From contig CAZWZL010000058.1 of assembly GCA_964638515.1 (NCBI GenBank), positions 1-9,850 on the forward strand: a stretch of DNA of 9,850 nt. Direction: 5' to 3'. This DNA is from CAYPGJ01 sp964638515 (GTDB lineage Bacteria; Planctomycetota; Phycisphaerae; Phycisphaerales; UBA1924). Positions within the stretch are counted from its first letter, which is position 1. Every line of letters starts with the position of its first letter. Below are positions 6,187 to 9,850 of the stretch, piece after piece. A program made the position numbers and the translations under genes. The notes beneath the pieces are model-generated. The model did no database searches and was not told where the DNA came from. It saw nothing but the letters and a program-made list of their open reading frames with translations.

Positions 6187-6758
6187 GACTCGCCCCGCTC
6201 GACTCCCGGCTCAGCGGGGTCATCCGACAAGAGCATGGCCAGCTCCTCATCCGTCAGGAGCGACCCCGCGCCCCCCCCGGCTCGCGTTTCGATGAGCCCG
6301 CTTGCCTCCGAGCCCGGATCGCCCGCCAGCCGCAACCGCGGAGGCGACGAGGGCCGGGCCACCGGCCCGCCCGGCCCCATGGCGGATTGCGCCGGGACGT
6401 ACGCTCGGAGCTTGTGGGCCGACCGCTCGTCATACACCCAAATGGGAGACGACGGCGCGTACTTGCCCATGGCGTCGATCATGGCCCGGACTCGTCCGTC
6501 CGGGAGCGATCGCTCCGGGTCCACCATCACAAGAGCGGCGCGATCAGCCGGAACGGCGCAGCACTCGGCCAGAGCAAGAAACGGGGAGGTCACGGGCCGG
6601 GCCTGGACTCCTCTTCCGGCCAAGGCCTGCAAAAGGTCCGCCGGGGGGTTGGAGCCCAGAGCATGCCACACCGCGCACCGGGCCGAGCCGGGCTGCCGAG
6701 CGGGCGAATTCGGGCTCACGCGCGCCACCGAATCGAGTGTATCACCACGTCGCAACAA
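6183..6758 (-). CDS. Unrecognised protein, possible pseudo-receiver domain, coupled to the GGDEF gene
   Basis: I do not recognise this protein by name. The best start is the first of two TTG codons, at 6758-6756, because GGAGGAG (6772-6766) lies seven bases upstream. That gives 191 residues and puts the gene 64 bases after the murG stop; longer versions run back into murG. Residues about 27-109 show a strand/helix alternation like a receiver domain: RCAVWHALG, then PADLLQALAGRG, then AALVMVDPE (73-82), then DGRVRAMIDAMGKYAP, then SPIWVYDE. Asp80 falls where the phospho-acceptor would be, but the acidic pair after strand 1 is absent. Residues about 121-165 are Pro/Gly/Ala/Ser-rich and probably flexible. 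The C-terminus has a short acidic-hydrophobic helix, LLTDEELAMLLSDD (167-180). The stop overlaps the GTG of the diguanylate cyclase, so the two are probably made together and may interact. Confidence 0.7.
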   Translation of the reverse strand: MLRRGDTLDSVARVSPNSPARQPGSARCAVWHALGSNPPADLLQALAGRGVQARPVTSPFLALAECCAVPADRAALVMVDPERSLPDGRVRAMIDAMGKYAPSSPIWVYDERSAHKLRAYVPAQSAMGPGGPVARPSSPPRLRLAGDPGSEASGLIETRAGGGAGSLLTDEELAMLLSDDPAEPGVERGES

Positions 6759-6765
6759 TGCTTCT

Positions 6766-6772
6766 CTCCTCC
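6766..6772 (-). promoter_or_regulatory. Strong ribosome binding site before a TTG start
   Basis: GGAGGAG on the minus strand stands seven bases ahead of tandem TTG codons (6758-6756 and 6755-6753). There is no ATG or GTG at a suitable distance. This near-perfect site is the reason for choosing the rare TTG start of the 191-residue protein. Confidence 0.7.
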
Positions 6773-6822
6773 ACAGATTCCGAGATTCTCGAGAGTAGTA
6801 CGTGCCGAGCCCGGCGCGGTTC

Positions 6823-7929
6823 TTACATCGAAAGGAGATGCTCGGCCGCCTCCCGCGCGCCGTCGATGGGCCCAAGTCCCGCAAACGCCGCCCGCATCGC
6901 CATGCGCCGCCCCTTCGAGCCGAGAATATCGGCGAGCAGCGGGCCGATAACGCGCGCATTTTCCGAGGCGTCGATCAGGTCGCGCACAATCAGCACCGGC
7001 GCCTCGCCCCCCTCGCGCAGCAGGACCTCCGCGTTGTGCCGCTGATGCTCGTCTCGGTGATAGGGATACGGAAGGAAGATCGTCGGCGTGGCCGACGCCC
7101 ACACTTCCGCCACCGTCCCGGCGCCGCTGCGCGCCAGCGCCGCGTCCGCCGCGCCCCACGCCAGGCCGATCTCGCGCACGAACGGAACGACGCGCCCCGG
7201 GATCCCCGCGCCCGCGTAGGCCCGCTCCACACTGTCGTCGTCGCGCACGCCCGTCTGGTGAAACACCTGCCAGCCCTTGAACATCCCCGCGTCCGTGCCC
7301 GCGAGACGGATCATCATCTCGTTGATCGACCGCGCGCCCTGCGAGCCGCCCGAGATGAACAACGTCGGCAATGCCGGATCCAGCCCGAGCGCTGCGCGGC
7401 ACGACTCGGGGCCGCCCCGCGCCAACGCGTCCGCGCGCACGATCGGCGTGATCCGCTCCCACGACGCCGGCGCCAGCGGCGCGGGCGTGGTGAGCGTCAG
7501 ATCCGCACGCCGGGCGATCACCCGGTTGGCCTTCCCCGGCGCCGCGTCCAGATTCACCAGCGCCACCGGCGCGCCGACACGCCGGGCCGCCGCCACCACC
7601 GGCGCCGCCACGAACCCCCCCATCGCCACGACCACGCACTCCGCGCCGCCCTCCTCGCGCACGAGCCGCTCCGCCTCCCGCACCGCTCCCGGCCAGGCTC
7701 GCAGGAACTTCAGGAACGAGCCCGGTCGCACTCCAAACGGGGCCGCACGGATCGGCGTGAACGCCACTCCCTCCTTTTCAAGGATCTCGGCGTCGATGGC
7801 GCGCGTGGAGCACACGAACCGATGGCGCGCCTCAGGCTCCCGCGCGCGAATCGCGCTCGAGATCGCCAACGCCGGGTACAGGTGTCCCCCCGTGCCGCCC
7901 CCGGCGAAGATGAACGCTCGCCCGCTCAC
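6823..7929 (-). CDS. murG: UDP-GlcNAc:lipid I GlcNAc transferase
   Basis: MurG adds GlcNAc from UDP-GlcNAc to lipid I to form lipid II, at the cytoplasmic face of the membrane. The protein has 368 residues (E. coli 355). GGGTGGHLYPA (10-20) is the first glycine loop with the conserved His16. GGFVAAP (104-110) is the second loop. The donor-binding C-terminal half shows ISGGSQGAR (192-200), ARSGAGTVAEV (266-276) and a Gln-Asn pair in HQRHNAE (Q296, N299). The box that reads HEQN in E. coli reads VNLD here (125-128, VNLDAAPGKANR), and the Tyr of GGYVSGP is Phe106. The start is GTG 7929, just before the glycine loop and overlapping the ftsW stop as GTGA. The frame stays open 42 codons further upstream inside ftsW, with no homology there. 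Together with FtsW it belongs to septal wall synthesis. Confidence 0.95.
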   Translation of the reverse strand: MSGRAFIFAGGGTGGHLYPALAISSAIRAREPEARHRFVCSTRAIDAEILEKEGVAFTPIRAAPFGVRPGSFLKFLRAWPGAVREAERLVREEGGAECVVVAMGGFVAAPVVAAARRVGAPVALVNLDAAPGKANRVIARRADLTLTTPAPLAPASWERITPIVRADALARGGPESCRAALGLDPALPTLFISGGSQGARSINEMMIRLAGTDAGMFKGWQVFHQTGVRDDDSVERAYAGAGIPGRVVPFVREIGLAWGAADAALARSGAGTVAEVWASATPTIFLPYPYHRDEHQRHNAEVLLREGGEAPVLIVRDLIDASENARVIGPLLADILGSKGRRMAMRAAFAGLGPIDGAREAAEHLLSM

Positions 7930-9227
7930 GCCGCCAGCGACGCCGAGTCGGACGTCAGTCTCAGCCTCGGCGCCTCCCTCTGGCTCGTCGCGCGTCCGAG
8001 TGACTCCCGATCCAGCGCAATCAGGAGCCCCAGCGAGAACGCCGTGAGAATCCACCCCGTCCCGCCCGAGGAGAGCAATGGCAACGCGATGCCCTTGGTC
8101 GGCCCGAGCCCCGTGACCACCCCGAGATTGATCACCGCCTGGCCGCCAAGCGTCGTGAGCACCCCGAGCGCCACGAGCTTCGCGGCCAACGAGGGCGCCG
8201 CCCGCAGAATCGCCATGCCCGCCAGCAGAATCGCCATGTACAACGCGATCACGGTTGCGGCGCCGGCGATCCCCAGCTCCTCACAGATCACCGCAAAGAG
8301 GAAGTCCGTGTGGTCCTCCGGCAGATACCCGAACTTCTGCAACCCGAATCCGAGCCCGCGACCAAATCCCTGCCCGTTCGCCACCGCCAGCATCGACTGG
8401 ATCATGTGGTACCCGGCGCCCTCCGCATCCGCCCACGGGTCCAGGAATGACTCGAGCCGCTGCCTGCGGTAGTCGGAAGACAACGCCGCGAACGCCAGCC
8501 CCGCCAAGGCGGGGGGCACAAACAACGCAAAGTGCCAGATCCGCGCCCCGGCCGCGACGAGAACCACGGCGGCCACTCCGAGCATGAGCACGCCCGTCCC
8601 GAGGTCTTCCTTGATGATGAACACCGTGAGCACGCCCGTCATGGCCAGCGCGGGGAGCAACGCCCGGAACGACTTCATCCGCGCGGACGTCTGCCACGCC
8701 GCATACAGCGCCAAAAGCACGGGCAAGGCCCACTTGGCGATCTCCGACGGCTGCAACGAGCCCGCAACCGGGATCTGCACCCATCGGGCCGAGCCGTTCA
8801 CCTCACGCCCCACTCCCGGCACATAGACGAGCGCGAGGCACAAGAGCAGCCCCAGCGTCATGGCGATGAGCGGTGTCGGAATCGAGAGACGCGTCCGCTC
8901 CGGCGGCGGGCCGAGCCGCCTCGGGCTCAGCAGAGACAACACCGGCAGGCGAGAAGCCACGACCATCGCCAGGATCGCCAGCGCCATGTACGCCACCTGG
9001 CGCGAGAGCACGATCGACTTGAACGTCACAACCCCCTCGGCCCCGAGCGGCGCCTCAGACACCGGCGCCGAGGCGAACTCCGACGACAGCGGAGCCTCCG
9101 CGGTCGGCGTCGGCAAAGGCGCGGCCGGCTTCTCGCCCGTCGTCATGGATGCCGACTGCACCATCACCGCGCCGATGCACAGCAGCGCGACGACACAGAG
9201 CGCGATGAAATGGCCGGGACGAGGCAT
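7926..9227 (-). CDS. ftsW: SEDS-family peptidoglycan polymerase, FtsW
   Basis: This is an integral membrane lipid II glycosyltransferase of the SEDS family (FtsW/RodA), acting in division when paired with a class B PBP. It has 433 residues and about ten hydrophobic segments. The motifs NGSARWVQIPVAGSLQPSEIAKW (144-166), KEDLGTG (206-212) and LPEDHTDFLFAVICEELG (302-319) are seen. Asp308 of HTDF is the position of the essential SEDS aspartate. The LPLLSSGGTG segment (382-391) is the usual SEDS C-terminal loop. Residues about 29-70, between the first two membrane segments, are unusually long and rich in Pro, Ala, Ser and Glu. The start ATG 9227 has GAGGA eight bases upstream; earlier in-frame starts lack a site. 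Adjacency to murG favours FtsW over RodA. The gene follows purH by 67 bases with no visible terminator, so they may be co-transcribed. Confidence 0.92.
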   Translation of the reverse strand: MPRPGHFIALCVVALLCIGAVMVQSASMTTGEKPAAPLPTPTAEAPLSSEFASAPVSEAPLGAEGVVTFKSIVLSRQVAYMALAILAMVVASRLPVLSLLSPRRLGPPPERTRLSIPTPLIAMTLGLLLCLALVYVPGVGREVNGSARWVQIPVAGSLQPSEIAKWALPVLLALYAAWQTSARMKSFRALLPALAMTGVLTVFIIKEDLGTGVLMLGVAAVVLVAAGARIWHFALFVPPALAGLAFAALSSDYRRQRLESFLDPWADAEGAGYHMIQSMLAVANGQGFGRGLGFGLQKFGYLPEDHTDFLFAVICEELGIAGAATVIALYMAILLAGMAILRAAPSLAAKLVALGVLTTLGGQAVINLGVVTGLGPTKGIALPLLSSGGTGWILTAFSLGLLIALDRESLGRATSQREAPRLRLTSDSASLAA

Positions 9228-9294
9228 GGCGTGGATCCTCTTATCGTCCGATCCCCGCCCGAGAGCCGAAAACCAGGGCGCCGAATCCACCCGC

Positions 9295-9850
9295 TCAGTG
9301 TCGGAAATGCCGCACGCCCGTCACCAGGCACGTCACCCCCCGCTCATCGCACAGATCCAGCGTCTCCTGATCCCGCTTCGAGCCCCCCGGGTGCACGATC
9401 ACCCGCACCCCCCCATCGATCAACAGCCTCGGCCCATCCGGGAACGGGAAAAACGCGTCCGAAGCCGCCACGCCGCCCTTGGCATTCGCCCCCGCCTTCT
9501 CCAGCGCAATGCGGCACGACGCCACCCGATCCATCTGCCCCGCCCCGCCCCCGAACAGCCGAGTTCCGTCGCCCGCTCCTCCCGCGATCGCCACGGCATT
9601 GGACTTGAGGTGCTTCACCATCACCCAGGCCGCCGCCGCGTGCGCCAGATCCTCCGCCGAGGGCGCGGGCCCGGCCGAGTGCACCCACTGCTCCACCGCG
9701 GGCAGCCTGGTGTCCCGATCCTGCACCAGCAGCCCTCCCGGCACCGACCGATAGTCCAGCTTCCTCACGCGCGACGGCGCCCTGTCCCCCGTCGCCAGAA
9801 TCCGCACGTTCTGCCAACGCGCACGCAGCATCGCCAGCGCCGACGGCTCG
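9295..9850 (-). CDS. purH: Bifunctional AICAR transformylase/IMP cyclohydrolase, C-terminal part (5' end outside window)
   Basis: PurH carries out the last two steps of IMP synthesis. The window holds only the final 184 residues (full proteins have about 520), all from the AICAR formyltransferase domain; the frame is still open at the right edge. Seen are HLKSNAVAIA, GQMDRVASCRIALEKAG, ASDAFFPFPDG, and the end sequence VHPGGSKRDQETLDLCDERG followed by VTGVRHFRH, a close match to the normal PurH C-terminus, which usually reads TGMRHFRH. The stop is TGA at 9297-9295. The cyclohydrolase domain and the catalytic Lys-His motif of the transformylase lie outside the window. ftsW follows on the same strand. 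Confidence 0.95.
   Translation of the reverse strand, partial: EPSALAMLRARWQNVRILATGDRAPSRVRKLDYRSVPGGLLVQDRDTRLPAVEQWVHSAGPAPSAEDLAHAAAAWVMVKHLKSNAVAIAGGAGDGTRLFGGGAGQMDRVASCRIALEKAGANAKGGVAASDAFFPFPDGPRLLIDGGVRVIVHPGGSKRDQETLDLCDERGVTCLVTGVRHFRH

Noticed and set aside
6759..6959. Upstream extension of the unknown protein into murG
   Set aside because: It overlaps the murG C-terminus out of frame, and the strong ribosome site at 6772-6766 points to the TTG at 6758.
7930..8055. Upstream extension of murG by 42 codons
   Set aside because: It lies wholly inside ftsW and lacks homology. The GTG at 7929 sits at the normal distance before the glycine-rich loop.
6802..8472. 556-codon plus-strand open frame opposite murG and ftsW
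   Set aside because: It is antisense to two well-recognised genes, is extremely arginine/histidine/proline-rich, and has no ribosome site or family motif. It is a typical GC-rich shadow frame.
8532..9608. 358-codon plus-strand open frame across ftsW and purH
   Set aside because: It is antisense to two recognised genes, with Arg/His/Gln-rich composition and no ribosome site.
1..9850. CRISPR arrays, tRNA or rRNA genes, insertion sequences, phage or defence genes
   Set aside because: No direct repeats with regular spacing, no cloverleaf or rRNA signatures, and no transposase, integrase or known defence-family motifs were seen on either strand.

Overview
The window looks like chromosomal DNA from a GC-rich bacterium. 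It is most likely a planctomycete of the Phycisphaerae type. This is inferred from the roughly two-thirds GC composition by eye, a secreted protein ending in the 'PTPG...hydrophobic...RRR' sorting tail common in that class, a short Hc1-type histone H1-like protein, and a MurG with an unusual acceptor-site motif next to an FtsW. I could not test the taxonomy by alignment. Nothing suggests a mobile element: there is no transposase, integrase, tRNA, rRNA, CRISPR array or abrupt change in composition.

Layout from left to right. (1) The 3' end of metK (S-adenosylmethionine synthetase) on the plus strand runs in from the left edge. A strong hairpin follows that can terminate transcription from both sides. 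(2) Converging on it from the minus strand is a gene for a secreted, PEP-CTERM-like anchored protein with an HEXXH zinc-protease motif. (3) A 314-bp divergent intergenic region separates that gene from guaB (IMP dehydrogenase, plus strand). guaB has no visible Shine-Dalgarno sequence, and a promoter-like pair is placed so that the mRNA would be leaderless. (4) Converging on guaB is a minus-strand pair: a 59-residue Hc1-family histone-like gene, overlapped by a FabZ-type hydroxyacyl-ACP dehydratase. (5) Further right on the minus strand is a run read in the order purH (3' part only, entering from the right edge), ftsW, murG, an unrecognised 191-residue protein, and a GGDEF diguanylate cyclase.

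How the genes fit together. FtsW (lipid II polymerase) and MurG (last step of lipid II synthesis) act in septal peptidoglycan synthesis. The two downstream genes look like a small signalling module: an apparent degenerate receiver-like protein and a c-di-GMP synthase with a similarly degenerate receiver-like N-terminus. Three gene pairs in this strand run (ftsW/murG, unknown/GGDEF, histone/fabZ) share the same GTGA stop/start overlap. PurH makes IMP and GuaB commits it to GMP, so GTP for the cyclase is downstream of both, although the genes are on opposite strands and probably not co-regulated.

I do not see a clearly new defence or mobile system. The points most worth a second look are the GGDEF and pseudo-receiver pair coupled to ftsW-murG, the tiny histone gene that length cut-offs would miss, the probable leaderless guaB with an enlarged active-site flap, the altered MurG acceptor box, and a UNCG-loop hairpin between the cyclase and histone genes.
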